This document shows positions 51,519-60,229 of a DNA stretch of 64,000 bases, one piece after another. Position 1 is the stretch's first letter; each line of letters opens with the position of its first letter. Position numbers and translations under genes: made by a program. This stretch comes from Chitinimonas sp036961565 (GTDB taxonomy: Bacteria > Pseudomonadota > Gammaproteobacteria > Burkholderiales > Chitinimonadaceae). The notes beneath the pieces are model-generated. The model worked only from the letters and a program-made list of their open reading frames with translations. It was not told the DNA's origin and ran no database searches. The stretch is from assembly GCF_036961565.1 (NCBI RefSeq), contig NZ_JBAMDD010000005.1, positions 124,001 through 188,000 of the forward strand, read 5' to 3'.

Positions 51519-52537
51519 GTACGCCACGCATCGCCATCACCGTTGGCGAGCCAGCCGGCATAGGCCCGGAACTCTGTACCGCACTCCAGCCCGGCCAGCA
51601 CGCCGCCAGGCTGATACTGCTGGGTGACAAGCCGTTATTGCAGGCGCGTGCGCGCCAGACCGGCAGTAGCGTGCAGTTGGTAGACTACGCGCCGGAGACC
51701 CCGCCCGCACCGGGCAGCCTGGAAGTGCTGCATATTCCCCTGCCTGCCCCCTGTGTGGCAGGCCAGCTTGACCAGGCCAACGCCCCACAGGTGCTGGCCC
51801 TGCTGGACCGGGCCGTGGCGGGTTGCCAGTCGGGCGAATTTGCCGCCATGGTGACCGCCCCCTTGCACAAGGGCATCATCCGCGATGCCGGCTATGGCCG
51901 CTTTACCGGCCATACCGAATACCTGGCCGAACTGACCGACACCCCTCAGGTGGTGATGCTGCTGGCAGGCCGCTGCGATGCCGTCAAACCCGGCTATGCC
52001 TTGCGCGTGGCCCTGGCGACCACCCATCTGCCGCTGCGCGAGGTGGCCGATGCCATTACCCAGGCCAGTCTGACCCAGACCCTGCGCATCCTGCATGCCG
52101 ATCTGCAGCACAAGTTCGGCCTGGCCCAGCCCACCATACTGGTGGCGGGCCTCAACCCGCACGCCGGCGAGGGCGGCCACCTGGGCCGAGAGGAACTCGA
52201 CACCCTCATTCCCGTATTGGACAGCCTGCGTCGCGAAGGCATGCGCCTGATCGGCCCGCTACCGGCCGACACCCTGTTCAACCCACCGGTGCTGGCACAG
52301 GGTGATGCCGTACTGGCCATGTACCACGACCAGGGCTTGCCCGTGCTCAAGCATGCCACCTTCGGCCAGGGCATCAATCTCACCCTGGGCTTGCCGTTGA
52401 TACGCACCTCGGTCGACCACGGCACGGCCTTGGACCTGGCAGGCACCGGCCGCGCCGATGGCGGTTCGCTGGTCGCCGCCGTAGACCTGGCCATCACACT
52501 GGCCGGCAACCAGGCACACGCCCAAAGGGCCGGCTAG
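51515..52537 (+). CDS. pdxA: 4-hydroxythreonine-4-phosphate dehydrogenase PdxA
   Basis: NAD-dependent step of vitamin B6 synthesis. 340 residues from ATG 51515, which overlaps the GFA stop (ATGA). The pattern MSTPRIAITVGEPAGIGPEL, the metal ligands in GRFTGHTEYLAEL (first His), LNPHAGEGGHLGREE (second His) and YHDQGLPVLKH (third His) are intact. Length fits the family (about 330). It sits between surA/GFA and rsmA in the usual order. Confidence 0.95.
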   Translation: MSTPRIAITVGEPAGIGPELCTALQPGQHAARLILLGDKPLLQARARQTGSSVQLVDYAPETPPAPGSLEVLHIPLPAPCVAGQLDQANAPQVLALLDRAVAGCQSGEFAAMVTAPLHKGIIRDAGYGRFTGHTEYLAELTDTPQVVMLLAGRCDAVKPGYALRVALATTHLPLREVADAITQASLTQTLRILHADLQHKFGLAQPTILVAGLNPHAGEGGHLGREELDTLIPVLDSLRREGMRLIGPLPADTLFNPPVLAQGDAVLAMYHDQGLPVLKHATFGQGINLTLGLPLIRTSVDHGTALDLAGTGRADGGSLVAAVDLAITLAGNQAHAQRAG

Positions 52538-52737
52538 CCCGCGCCCCTTCCGCCAGGTTTTTCCTGGGCGGTGCATGGCAGGCGTAATGCCTAAGAGCCT
52601 GGCCATGTTCCAACTCAGCCCTATGGGCCAGCGCGCAGCAGCTGGCAGGTGGGTACGCCTAGCTTGCACCACCAGGCCAGCACGGTTTTGTTCGTAGCGC
52701 TTAGCTACAGAGGGCCGACGGCCCTACAATACAGCCT

Positions 52738-53523
52738 ATGAGCTCCCATATCCCCCGCAAGCGCTTTGGCCAGAATTTCCTGCAGGACCAAGGCGTGATA
52801 TCCGACATCGTCAGCTGTATCAACCCGCAGCCGGCCGATGCCATGATAGAAATCGGTCCCGGCCTAGCCGCGCTGACCGAGCCCCTGCTGGCCAAGCTGG
52901 ACGTATTGCACGCCGTGGAAATCGACCGCGACATCGTCGCCAAGCTGTCCGGCCGCTTCGCGCCAAGCAAGCTGGTCATCCACAATGCCGATGCACTCAA
53001 GTTTGACTTTGGCCAGTTGGCCGCACAGATCGCATCTGGCCGCCAGGTGCGCCTGGTCGGCAACCTGCCCTATAACATCTCCACGCCCTTGCTGTTCCAT
53101 CTGGCCAGCTATGCCAGCCTGATCAGCGACTGCCATTTCATGCTGCAGAACGAGGTGGTGCTACGCATGGTGGCCGAGCCCGCCTGCGCCGATTACGGCC
53201 GGCTCTCGGTCATGCTGCAGTATCACTTCCATATGGAAAAACTGCTGGATGTCCCGCCCGAAGCCTTCTTCCCGCCACCCAAGGTGGATTCGGCCATTGT
53301 CCGCATGATTCCCCGCCCCTTCCCCACGCCAGTACGCAATCTGGATGCACTGGAGAAGCTGGTGGCACAGGCCTTCGCCCAACGCCGCAAGACCCTGCGC
53401 AACAACCTCAAGGGCATCGTCGATGACGCACTTTTCGATGCCACAGGCATAAATGCTGGCGACCGTGCGGAAAACCTGTCGGTACACGACTACGTGCGGC
53501 TGACCAACGCCCTGCCAGACTAG
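52738..53523 (+). CDS. rsmA: 16S rRNA (adenine1518/1519-N6)-dimethyltransferase RsmA (KsgA)
   Basis: Dimethylates two adjacent adenines in helix 45 during 30S maturation. 261 residues. The N-terminus HIPRKRFGQNFLQDQGVISD-like block, SAM motif I EIGPGLAALTEPLL (about 40-53), the catalytic NLPYNISTPLLFHL (about 108-121) and the C-terminal AQRRKTLRNNLKG are all present. It lies 200 bp after pdxA; that gap holds an imperfect hairpin (CCGCCAGG, T loop, CCTGGGCGG). Confidence 0.96.
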   Translation: MSSHIPRKRFGQNFLQDQGVISDIVSCINPQPADAMIEIGPGLAALTEPLLAKLDVLHAVEIDRDIVAKLSGRFAPSKLVIHNADALKFDFGQLAAQIASGRQVRLVGNLPYNISTPLLFHLASYASLISDCHFMLQNEVVLRMVAEPACADYGRLSVMLQYHFHMEKLLDVPPEAFFPPPKVDSAIVRMIPRPFPTPVRNLDALEKLVAQAFAQRRKTLRNNLKGIVDDALFDATGINAGDRAENLSVHDYVRLTNALPD

Positions 53524-53924
53524 CAGGCCAGCCCCCTTTTGTGTGGGCTGTAGCCCACACAAAAGGGCCTGAAAAGGGCTTGAAAACCACCGGATTACTG
53601 CGGTTTTCCCTGCTTTCCCCCCATTATTAGGGATTCCCCGCTTGTTGCGCCTATGCCGGCCGCTACACTTTGCCCATCCCGACGAGTCGCCGTATCCACC
53701 GGCAGCCCTCCATGACGGTTCAAGGACTTACCTGTCCTGAAGCACAAGGCCAGCCTGCCATCCCTGATGCAGGCTCGCGTATGCCGGCATGTTGCAAGGT
53801 CGCAAGACACGCAGCAGTACAAACCCACGGAACCGATACGAATTGATGCCTAGGCCATGCCGGGAGCAGCTATAGTCTTTTCGTGAAGTGCGATGATCGA
53901 ACAACCCTAAAGGAGCAAACCGCA
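53524..53924. other. Gap between rsmA and gltI: perfect palindrome, promoter region
   Basis: A perfect 16-bp inverted repeat with a 2-nt loop lies at 53534-53567, directly after rsmA; it has no T-run, so a terminator role is uncertain. A TATAGT hexamer at 53871-53876 may be the -10 box of gltI, without a convincing -35 at the usual spacing. The rest shows nothing I can name. Confidence 0.5.
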
Positions 53925-54815
53925 ATGCAGAAGTCCCTGATCCTGTCGGCCGCCGTAGCAGCCGTCCTTGCTGGCGGCGCACACGCCGAGGAGCTCACCG
54001 GCACGCTGAAGAAAATCAACGATACCGGCATCATCACCGTGGGCCACCGCGAGTCGTCCATCCCCTTCTCCTACCTGGATGACAAGCAAAAACCCGTCGG
54101 CTATGCCATGGACCTCTGCCATCAGGTTGTCGCTGCCGTGAAGAAGAAGCTGAACAAGCCTTCGCTGGTGGTCAAGCTGGTGCCCGTCACCTCGCAGACC
54201 CGCATCCCGCTGATGGTCAATGGCACCATAGACATGGAATGCGGCTCCACCACCAACTCCAAGGAACGCCAGAAGCAGGTCGGCTTCAGCTACTCCTACT
54301 ATGTCACCGCCGTACGCATGGCCGCCAAGGCCAGCGCAGGCATCAAGACGCTGGACGACCTGAACGGCAAGCCCGTGGTGACCACCACCGGCACCACCTC
54401 CGACCGCTATATCAAGCAGAACGAGCAGGGTAAGGCCATCGACGTGAAGAACGTCTACGGCAAGGACCATGCCGAGAGCTTCCTGATGGTGGATACCGGT
54501 CGCGCCGCCGCCTTCGTGATGGATGACATCCTGCTGGCCAGCCTGATCGCCAACTCGCGCAACCCCAAGGACTTCGCCATCGTCGGCCCTGCCCTGTCGG
54601 TCGAACCCTACGGCATCATGCTGCGCAAGGATGACCCCCAGTTCAAGAAGGTTGCCGACGACACCCTGGCCGCCATCTTCAAGTCGGGTCAGATCAATAC
54701 CATCTACAACAAGTGGTTCATGACACCGATTCCGCCGAAGAACATCAATATCAACCTGCCCATGAGCGACAAGCTCAAGGAAGCCATCAAGACCCCGACC
54801 GACGCCGGTATTTGA
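53925..54815 (+). CDS. gltI: Glutamate/aspartate ABC transporter substrate-binding protein GltI
   Basis: 296 residues from ATG 53925, which has AAGGAG 10 nt upstream. A signal peptide (ending AHA) precedes a family-3 solute-binding fold: GHRESSIPFSYLDDKQKPVG, SQTRIPLMVNGTIDMECGST, GTTSDRYIKQNE and AAAFVMDDILLASLIANS. These match GltI/DEBP. It is the first gene of the gltIJKL operon and the most expressed in such systems; a hairpin follows it. Confidence 0.94.
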   Translation: MQKSLILSAAVAAVLAGGAHAEELTGTLKKINDTGIITVGHRESSIPFSYLDDKQKPVGYAMDLCHQVVAAVKKKLNKPSLVVKLVPVTSQTRIPLMVNGTIDMECGSTTNSKERQKQVGFSYSYYVTAVRMAAKASAGIKTLDDLNGKPVVTTTGTTSDRYIKQNEQGKAIDVKNVYGKDHAESFLMVDTGRAAAFVMDDILLASLIANSRNPKDFAIVGPALSVEPYGIMLRKDDPQFKKVADDTLAAIFKSGQINTIYNKWFMTPIPPKNININLPMSDKLKEAIKTPTDAGI

Positions 54816-54846
54816 TCTCGTTGTCACCTGCTTGATGGCATTGCCT

Positions 54847-54872
54847 GCGGCCGCACCCTGCGGTGTGGCCGC
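54847..54872 (+). promoter_or_regulatory. Intercistronic hairpin between gltI and gltJ
   Basis: An 11-bp stem (GCGGCCGCACC / GGTGTGGCCGC, one wobble pair) with loop CTGC and no T-run. Such stems protect the upstream binding-protein mRNA and lower permease expression. Confidence 0.55.
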
Positions 54873-54916
54873 TGCGAGGGGAGCGTAATGCTCCCCCTGT
54901 GTTTAAGGAGTTACCC

Positions 54917-55666
54917 ATGGGTCAATACCAATGGAACTGGGGCATTATCCTCGAAGAGGTATATGGCACCGGTGAGTACTACTACCAGTGGCTGATAACC
55001 GGCCTGGGCTGGACGGTTGCGACCGCCCTCAGCGCCTGGGTCATCGCCCTGATACTGGGTTCGCTGATAGGTACCGTGCGTACCATGCCCAACAAATGGC
55101 TGGCTGGCCTGGCCACCGCCTATGTGGAGCTGTTCCGCAATATTCCGCTGATCGTCCAGCTGTTCCTGTGGTTTTTCGTGCTGCCCGAGGTATTGCCCGA
55201 GCAGATGGGCACCTGGATGAAGCAGGACATGCCCATGCCCGAATTCATCACCGCCGTGATCGGCCTGGGCCTGTTCACCAGCGCCCGGGTGGCCGAGCAG
55301 GTACGCACCGGCATCATGGCCCTGCCACGCGGCCAGCGCTATGCCGGCCAGGCATTGGGCTTCACCCTGGGGCAGACCTATCGCTACGTGCTGTTGCCCA
55401 TGGCCTTCCGCATCGTCATTCCGCCGCTGACCTCCGAATTCATGAATGTGTTCAAGAACTCGGCCGTGGCGCTGGCCATAGGCGTGACCGAGCTGACCTT
55501 CCAGATGCGGCAGATCACCGGCGAATATGCCCCAGGCAACCCGATTGAAGTCATGACCATGGTCAGCGTCATCTACCTGATCATGGCCTTCTCGGTGAAC
55601 CGCCTGATGGCCTTTATCGAGCGCCGCGCCCAGGTGCCCGGCTACATCAGCGGAGGAAGCAAGTAA
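54917..55666 (+). CDS. gltJ: Glutamate/aspartate ABC transporter permease GltJ
   Basis: 249 residues from ATG 54917, which has AAGGAG 7 nt upstream. It has several membrane helices and the polar amino-acid permease signature TAYVELFRNIPLIVQLFLWF, then GLFTSARVAEQVRTGIMALP, GQRYAGQALGFTLGQTY and LPMAFRIVIPPLTSEFMNVF (EAA loop region). The stop overlaps gltK by one base (TAATG), so the two subunits are coupled at equal amounts. Confidence 0.94.
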   Translation: MGQYQWNWGIILEEVYGTGEYYYQWLITGLGWTVATALSAWVIALILGSLIGTVRTMPNKWLAGLATAYVELFRNIPLIVQLFLWFFVLPEVLPEQMGTWMKQDMPMPEFITAVIGLGLFTSARVAEQVRTGIMALPRGQRYAGQALGFTLGQTYRYVLLPMAFRIVIPPLTSEFMNVFKNSAVALAIGVTELTFQMRQITGEYAPGNPIEVMTMVSVIYLIMAFSVNRLMAFIERRAQVPGYISGGSK

Positions 55667-56325
55667 TGGACTTCAATTTCTCCGCCATTGTCGATTCCAA
55701 GGACTTCCTGCTCGAAGGGCTGAAGTACTCGCTCACGCTGACCCTGTTTGCCACCTTCTTTGGCATCGTGTTTGGCACCCTGCTGGCCATGGCTCGCCTA
55801 TCTAGCATCAAGCCACTCAACCTGGCGGCGTCGGCCTACGTCAACCTGTTCCGCTCGGTGCCGCTGCTGCTGGTGATCTTCTGGTTCTACATCCTGGTGC
55901 CACTGATCAGCGGGGTACAGGTGGGGGCAGACAAGTCGGCCTACATCACCTTCGCCATCTTCGAGGCGGCCTATTTCTGCGAGATCATCCGGGCTGGCAT
56001 CCAGTCCATCTCTCGCGGGCAGGTATCGGCAGGCCAGGCCATGGGTTTCACCTATGCCCAGAACATGCGCTACGTAATCCTGCCGCAGGCCTTCCGCAAC
56101 GTGGTGCCGCTACTGCTGACCCAGACCATCATCCTGTTCCAGGATACCTCGCTGGTCTACGTGGTGGGCGCCACCGATCTGCTGGGCGCCGCCAGCAAGA
56201 TCGCCAACCGCGACTACATACCTGTAGAGATGTATGTCACCGTCGCCGTCATCTATTTCACCATCAGCTTTGTGCTGTCGCGCCTGGTCAAGCGCCTGCA
56301 TACCGCGATCGCAGTGATACGCTAA
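55666..56325 (+). CDS. gltK: Glutamate/aspartate ABC transporter permease GltK
   Basis: 219 residues. Helix 1 is about 20-45; the permease core has NLFRSVPLLLVIFWFYILVP, AYFCEIIRAGIQSISRGQVS, AGQAMGFTYAQNMRYVILPQ and FRNVVPLLLTQTIILFQDTS. This is the second membrane subunit of the transporter. The ATG shares its first base with the gltJ stop codon. Confidence 0.95.
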   Translation: MDFNFSAIVDSKDFLLEGLKYSLTLTLFATFFGIVFGTLLAMARLSSIKPLNLAASAYVNLFRSVPLLLVIFWFYILVPLISGVQVGADKSAYITFAIFEAAYFCEIIRAGIQSISRGQVSAGQAMGFTYAQNMRYVILPQAFRNVVPLLLTQTIILFQDTSLVYVVGATDLLGAASKIANRDYIPVEMYVTVAVIYFTISFVLSRLVKRLHTAIAVIR

Positions 56326-56344
56326 GGCATTGAGGACTCATACC

Positions 56345-57073
56345 ATGATTTCCATCAAGAACGTTTCCAAGTGGTACGGCAACTTCCAGGTGCTGACCGA
56401 TTGCACCACCGAGGTCAAGAAGGGCGAGGTCGTGGTGGTTTGCGGCCCGTCCGGCTCAGGCAAGTCCACCCTGATCAAGACGGTGAACGCGCTGGAGCCC
56501 TTCCAGAAGGGTGACATCGTGGTCGACGGCATCTCCATTGCCGACCCCAAGACCAATCTGCCCAAGCTGCGCTCGCGGGTAGGCATGGTGTTCCAGCATT
56601 TCGAGCTGTTCCCGCACCTCACCATCACCGACAACCTGGCCATCGCCCAGCAAAAGGTGCTGGGTCGCAGCCGCGATGAAGCGCTTGCCAAGGGTGCCAA
56701 GCTGCTGGAGCGGGTAGGCTTGTCGGCGCATGCCGCCAAGTTCCCTGGCCAGCTCTCGGGTGGCCAACAACAGCGCGTCGCCATTGCCCGCGCCCTGGCC
56801 ATGGACCCCATCGTCATGCTGTTCGACGAGCCCACCTCGGCCCTGGACCCGGAAATGGTCAACGAGGTGTTGGACGTGATGGTGCAGCTGGCCCACGAGG
56901 GCATGACCATGATGTGCGTCACCCATGAGATGGGCTTTGCCCGCAAGGTGGCCAACCGGGTGATCTTCATGGACAAGGGCAAGATAGAGGAAGACTGCTC
57001 CAAGGAGGACTTCTTCGGCAGCCCCCGTGGCGAGCGGGCGCAGCTGTTCCTGTCCAAGATCCTGCAACACTGA
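56345..57073 (+). CDS. gltL: Glutamate/aspartate ABC transporter ATPase GltL
   Basis: 242 residues from ATG 56345 with GAGGA 8 nt upstream. Walker A GPSGSGKSTLIKTVN (about 34-48), the Q-loop VFQHFELFPHLT, the signature LSGGQQQRVAIARAL (about 137-151), Walker B VMLFDEPTSALDPE and the H-loop VTHEMGF are intact. It drives import through GltJK. It lies 19 bp after gltK and ends before a strong terminator. Confidence 0.97.
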   Translation: MISIKNVSKWYGNFQVLTDCTTEVKKGEVVVVCGPSGSGKSTLIKTVNALEPFQKGDIVVDGISIADPKTNLPKLRSRVGMVFQHFELFPHLTITDNLAIAQQKVLGRSRDEALAKGAKLLERVGLSAHAAKFPGQLSGGQQQRVAIARALAMDPIVMLFDEPTSALDPEMVNEVLDVMVQLAHEGMTMMCVTHEMGFARKVANRVIFMDKGKIEEDCSKEDFFGSPRGERAQLFLSKILQH

Positions 57074-57118
57074 GCCAGCGGCCACCGTCCCGTTCATAGC
57101 AAGCTGGCCCTACCAAGC

Positions 57119-57150
57119 AACAGGCCCGAATCGGTGATTCGGGCCTGTTT
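57119..57150 (+). terminator. Terminator after gltL
   Basis: A perfect 14-bp stem (left arm 57119-57132, right arm 57136-57149, core CAGGCCCGAATC / GATTCGGGCCTG) with loop GGT, ending in TTT. It may also serve the convergent binding-protein gene. Confidence 0.85.
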
Positions 57151-57181
57151 CATTACCGCGCCACGGCGCCCGTATCCCGCC

Positions 57182-57964
57182 TCAATGCTTGGCTGCCCCC
57201 TGGTAGGGCGCCAGCAGGCCTTGCATGGCCTTGTTGCGTATCAGCCGCTGTATGCCAGCATCCAGCGCATTGCGCAGTGGCACGGCCTGCTTGATGCGGC
57301 GGCTGACCAGGAAGTGCAGCCCTACCGGCGCCTCTTCCGGTACCGGCCTGATCTGCAGGCTGCCATCTGTCAGCATGTCCTTCAGACGGGTATCGACCAG
57401 ATGCAAGGCGGCAATCACCTCGCGCTTGTCCAGAAACAGATCACAGTGGCCGGCATGCAGTTTGGCAATCAGCTGCGGATAATTGGCTGCCCCCACATCC
57501 ACCTTGGCATTGTCCAGGCCATAGCTCTCGAAGGTGTGTCCCATCAGGCCGCACACCCGGTAGCGATGCAAGTCGTCCAGCAGCCTGATCGGCAAGCCAT
57601 TGGCGAAGTAACGGCTGCTGTAGAGATAAACGCTGTTCAGCTGCACATAGGGCTCGGTCACCAGAAAAGGCGCCGGGTCGACCTGGGCCGTGGCCACATT
57701 CAGCGCCAGGGCATAGCGCCCCGATTGCACCAGGGCCAGGCAGCGTCGCCAGGGCAGCATCTCCACTTGGGCGGCAGGCAGGCCGGCCTCCTGCAGCAGG
57801 CGTGCCAGCAAGTCCACGGCCATGCCTATGGTGCGGTTATGCTGGCTATAGCTAAACGGCGGGAGTTGGGCATCGGCAGCACAGGCCAATAGTGGCGCGG
57901 GTGCTGCCATGGCAGGCGCTGCCAACAGCAGCAGGGCGATAAACAGAGATAGCAGGCGCGGCAT
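57182..57964 (-). CDS. Orphan family-3 periplasmic substrate-binding protein
   Basis: 260 residues from MPRLLSLFIALLLLAAPAMA, a clear signal peptide, at ATG 57964. The mature chain has PPFSYSQHNRTIGMAVDLLA and the family-3 lobe pattern (LPWRRCLALVQSGRYALALN, FESYGLDNAKVDVGAANYPQ, HAGHCDLFLDKREVIAAL). It is related to amino-acid-binding proteins but distant from GltI. No permease is adjacent; it may serve a remote transporter or a sensor. Confidence 0.82.
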   Translation of the reverse strand: MPRLLSLFIALLLLAAPAMAAPAPLLACAADAQLPPFSYSQHNRTIGMAVDLLARLLQEAGLPAAQVEMLPWRRCLALVQSGRYALALNVATAQVDPAPFLVTEPYVQLNSVYLYSSRYFANGLPIRLLDDLHRYRVCGLMGHTFESYGLDNAKVDVGAANYPQLIAKLHAGHCDLFLDKREVIAALHLVDTRLKDMLTDGSLQIRPVPEEAPVGLHFLVSRRIKQAVPLRNALDAGIQRLIRNKAMQGLLAPYQGAAKH

Positions 57965-58060
57965 GGCAAAACCCGGTGAGACGCTAGTTCGGTATAGCAC
58001 CCCGCGCCCCTCCCCGCCCCGCAAACACAGGCGCCCAGGCTGACCGGGCGCTTGCGCCGC

Positions 58061-58882
58061 TCAGTCGCGGAAGGTCGGCTTTTCCTTCATCACATGTGCC
58101 ATAGCGGCTGCCTCCAGGTCACGCGAGATCAGCATGGCCGCATTCCAGGTCGCCACATAGCGCAGGCCTTCGGCCACCGTATGGTCACGCGCATAGTTCA
58201 GGTTGTCCTTGATACCACGCGTGGTCAGCGGCGCCTTGGCAGCGATCGATTCGGCCACCGTCATCACCTCCATCAGCAGGCTGGCCCGGTCGGCCAGGCA
58301 GTTGCTGACCAGCCCCATCCTGGCGGCGTCCTTGCCGCTGACTTCACGGGCGGTGAAGGCCAGCTCGCGGGTACGGCCATCGCCTATGATCTTGGGCAGG
58401 CGCTGCAACACCCCCACGTCAGCCACGATGCCCAGGTCCACCTCTTTCAGGCAGAAGCTGGCATCGGCCGAGCAGTAGCGCAGATCGCAGGCGGCGATCA
58501 GATCCAGCCCGCCCCCCACACAACTGCCGTGGACAGCGGCAATGACCGGCTTGCTGCAGTGCTCTATGGCGGTCAGGCAATCCTGCAGGTCCAGGATAAA
58601 GCGCCGTAGCTTCTCCGCCTGCCTGCCCTGGCAGTCGTCCTGTATGCGGCCCTGCACGGCCATCAGCATGCCCAGGTCTATGCCCGAGCAGAAGTTGGCA
58701 CCGTTTCCCGATAACACGGCCACCCGTGCAGCCGGCTCGCCATCGAGCCAGCGCATGGCATCGCGCAGCTCGCGCCACATGGGCTCGTTCATGGCATTGG
58801 CCCGGTCGGGTCGGTTCAGCGTGATCTGGGCAACATGGTTTTCCAGAGTAAGGGACAGGGTGGTATAGGTAGGCAGGCTCAT
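58061..58882 (-). CDS. Enoyl-CoA hydratase/isomerase family protein, dienoyl-CoA isomerase-like
   Basis: 273-residue crotonase-fold protein. The oxyanion-hole segments are GANFCSGIDLGML (about 61-73) and GSCVGGGLDLIAACDLRYCS (about 119-138). The residues EVDLGIVADVGVLQRLPKII (about 147-166) place Glu and Asp as in delta3,5-delta2,4-dienoyl-CoA isomerase. That enzyme repositions double bonds in fatty-acid breakdown. It follows a DUF4442 thioesterase-like gene on the same strand, which suggests fatty-acid metabolism. Confidence 0.87.
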   Translation of the reverse strand: MSLPTYTTLSLTLENHVAQITLNRPDRANAMNEPMWRELRDAMRWLDGEPAARVAVLSGNGANFCSGIDLGMLMAVQGRIQDDCQGRQAEKLRRFILDLQDCLTAIEHCSKPVIAAVHGSCVGGGLDLIAACDLRYCSADASFCLKEVDLGIVADVGVLQRLPKIIGDGRTRELAFTAREVSGKDAARMGLVSNCLADRASLLMEVMTVAESIAAKAPLTTRGIKDNLNYARDHTVAEGLRYVATWNAAMLISRDLEAAAMAHVMKEKPTFRD

Positions 58883-58984
58883 GGATGGACAGGTATTCGC
58901 AGGCAGATACTTACAGGATAGTCAGTTCCTGCCGCACTACACGGCTGCGGCAGGATTATTTCTTTGCCCTCAAGCGACGGGCGT

Positions 58985-59485
58985 TCAGTTGCGCTTCTTC
59001 GGTATCCAGGCCCAGACCATTTCACAGATGATGGGTTCATTACCCGATTCATCGGTCACCGTCACCGGCACCAGTACATCGCCCTTCTCCAGGGTACGGA
59101 CGCTGTTGATCTGCTCGGCCGTCAGGGCAGCCACAGCCTTGAGGTCGCCCTGGGCGCGCTTCTTGTACTCCACCTTCATGGACTTGAGCAGGGGCAGCTT
59201 GTCGTCCGGCAGGTTCATGCCCACGGCAAAGCCGGTGGCCGTCTCAGCCAGCAGCGCCATGGCGGCGGCGTGCACGCCCTTGATATGGTTCTGGTTCTTG
59301 CTGACATTGCGGATATGGCAGATCACCCTTGCGGTGCTGACTTCCTCGAAGTCGATACCGGCAGTGCCGGCAAACTTCACATAGCGGCCAAAAGCCTTGG
59401 AGCGCGCCCAGCGGCGCAAGGGGCCGGGGACCTTCTCAAACTTGGCGACGATACGGCTGAAGGCATTGCTGAAGGTCTGTTCCAT
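58985..59485 (-). CDS. DUF4442 (hotdog-fold, thioesterase-like) protein
   Basis: 166 residues from MEQTFSNAFSRIVAKFEKVP at ATG 59485, with AAGGAAA upstream. The hotdog core includes KFAGTAGIDFEEVSTARVIC, NQNHIKGVHAAAMALLAETA with the helical Asn/His residues, and PVTVTDESGNEPIICEMVWA. Members resemble acyl-CoA thioesterases, with activity mostly untested. It lies between a TetR gene (71 bp upstream) and the crotonase. Confidence 0.85.
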   Translation of the reverse strand: MEQTFSNAFSRIVAKFEKVPGPLRRWARSKAFGRYVKFAGTAGIDFEEVSTARVICHIRNVSKNQNHIKGVHAAAMALLAETATGFAVGMNLPDDKLPLLKSMKVEYKKRAQGDLKAVAALTAEQINSVRTLEKGDVLVPVTVTDESGNEPIICEMVWAWIPKKRN

Positions 59486-59556
59486 CGTGTTTCCTTGGTG
59501 TGTCCCGTTATAGCCAGTGGCCGTTTTGCTCGAACGATACTGCGCGGGCACCGCTT

Positions 59557-60120
59557 TCAGCGGGCACCCAGGTCCAGCCTGAGCTGCTTCTTGACCGCAT
59601 CCATCCAGGTCGGATCAAAGCGGGCAAGCTGCAAGGCACCTTGCAAGGTAGCCAGCAGGGTGGCCGCCTTGTCCTCGCAACTGCCAGCGAACTGAAAGTA
59701 CCCGCCTGCTATGCCCTCGCGCAGCACCCCCAGGCACCATTGGTACAGCTCCTGCATAAAGGCGCGGGCTTCCTCCCGCACCGGCTCCGGCAGGGTAGCC
59801 CACTCAGCAGCCAGCATGCCGGTCGGGCACAGCCGTTCGCTGTCGGCATAGTCCATGGTCAGCAGGTCTACATACCATTCCAGTTTCAACCAGGGGTCCT
59901 GGGTGGTAGCGGCATGGTGCTCCGCCGTACGCCGTATCCGCCGCCGGTAGCGGCCCACCAACGCCAGGCCCAGATCGGTCTTGGTCGGGTAGTGGTAATG
60001 GATAGCCGCATTCTTCAATCCCAAGGGCTGCGCCAGATGGTGGTAGCTGAAGCCATTGAAGCCCCGCTCCAGCCAAAGTGCCTCCGCCAGATCGAGTATG
60101 CGTTTCGCGGTATCGTTCAT
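59557..60120 (-). CDS. TetR/AcrR family transcriptional regulator
   Basis: 187 residues from MNDTAKRILDLAEALWLERG. The N-terminal helix-turn-helix (about 20-50) reads GFSYHHLAQPLGLKNAAIHY followed by HYPTKTDLGLAL. The C-terminal ligand domain is rich in aromatic and Leu residues. It probably represses the DUF4442-crotonase genes downstream on the same strand. The ligand is unknown; acyl-CoA would fit the context. Confidence 0.87.
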   Translation of the reverse strand: MNDTAKRILDLAEALWLERGFNGFSYHHLAQPLGLKNAAIHYHYPTKTDLGLALVGRYRRRIRRTAEHHAATTQDPWLKLEWYVDLLTMDYADSERLCPTGMLAAEWATLPEPVREEARAFMQELYQWCLGVLREGIAGGYFQFAGSCEDKAATLLATLQGALQLARFDPTWMDAVKKQLRLDLGAR

Positions 60121-60229
60121 GTGGCGCTCACTGTAACCAAGCAAGTGCTTGAAAGGCAACTAATCCTTACGATATAGCCGGGGCTGACGGCTCCCCTGCG
60201 ACACGACCGCAGCGGTCGCCCTCGCCACC

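Noticed and set aside
57182..57964. Binding protein as part of the gltIJKL system
   Set aside because: It is on the opposite strand, behind a terminator, and its sequence is far from GltI.
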